This document shows positions 5,159 through 5,207 of a stretch of DNA of 5,207 nt, one piece after another. Source of the DNA: Candidatus Omnitrophota bacterium. Lineage in GTDB: Bacteria > Omnitrophota > Gorgyraeia > JABMRN01. The stretch covers positions 1 to 5,207 of the forward strand of contig JAQVOV010000110.1 of assembly GCA_028702395.1 (NCBI GenBank), read 5' to 3'. Position 1 is the first letter of the stretch. Each line of letters begins with the position of its first letter. The notes beneath the pieces were generated by a model. That model had not been told where the DNA came from, made no database searches, and was given only the letters and a program-made list of their open reading frames with translations. The translations under genes and the position numbers were made by a program.

Positions 5159-5207
5159 GATCTTTTCTAAAATGAACTGTTTAAGTAAAGATGCATTAAC
5201 AGCTCTT
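5159..5207 (-). other. Open in-frame extension upstream of the first ATG; possible 5' continuation of the gene
   Basis: Read in the frame of the large gene, the 16 codons before the ATG contain no stop and translate as RAVNASLLKQFILEKI. This has the amphipathic helical character of the residues that follow. None of these codons is ATG, GTG or TTG. Either translation starts at 5158, or the gene begins outside the window and its N-terminus is missing here. The lack of a good Shine-Dalgarno sequence before 5158 mildly favours the second reading. Confidence 0.5.

Noticed and set aside
5159..5175. Shine-Dalgarno site for the ATG at 5158
   Set aside because: Only an A-rich AGAAAAG is present close to the ATG. 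This is too weak to fix the start, and it fits equally well inside coding sequence.

Overview
The window is almost entirely one protein-coding gene on the minus strand. It is a reading frame of about 1,700 codons that runs from the right edge of the window to a TAA at 67-65. No RNA gene, mobile element, CRISPR array, origin or convincing terminator is visible. The DNA is AT-rich and the long uninterrupted frame uses the standard code. The C-terminal domain (key motif GLETGWIPG) resembles, from memory, the conserved C-terminal domain of many very large uncharacterised proteins of Candidatus Omnitrophota (former OP3). I therefore suggest an omnitrophotal or related candidate-phylum bacterium, with only moderate confidence because no search could be run.

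Layout in protein order (right to left on the DNA): an amphipathic helical N-terminal region (residues 1-128); a nucleoside diphosphate kinase (NDK)-like domain (131-272) that keeps nearly all catalytic and nucleotide-binding residues, including the phosphate-accepting histidine; a charged linker; then five membrane blocks alternating with soluble helical modules; then an acidic linker and a predicted alpha/beta C-terminal domain. Each membrane block opens with the same short motif, L-x-S-[IV]-[ND]-P-[FL] (the fifth copy has I for P). The soluble modules form two duplicated pairs (A1/A2 and B1/B2) plus a HEAT-like stretch between blocks 3 and 4.

Each membrane block appears to hold an even number of spans (about 6, 4, 2, 2, 2), with lysine/arginine-rich flanks. 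By the positive-inside rule all soluble parts, including the kinase-like and C-terminal domains, would face the cytoplasm. The protein looks like a modular cytoplasmic array stitched to the inner membrane, built by repeated duplication of a 'motif + membrane hairpin + helical module' unit. Its function is unknown. A nucleotide-responsive membrane scaffold or sensor is conceivable but is inference only.

Both gene ends deserve care. The frame stays open for 16 codons upstream of the first ATG to the window edge, so the true start may lie outside. At the other end, a second frame (-1 relative to the gene) is open from inside the last codons to the left edge. It encodes a cysteine-rich stretch, has no start codon, and is preceded by a heptamer of the type used for -1 ribosomal slippage.
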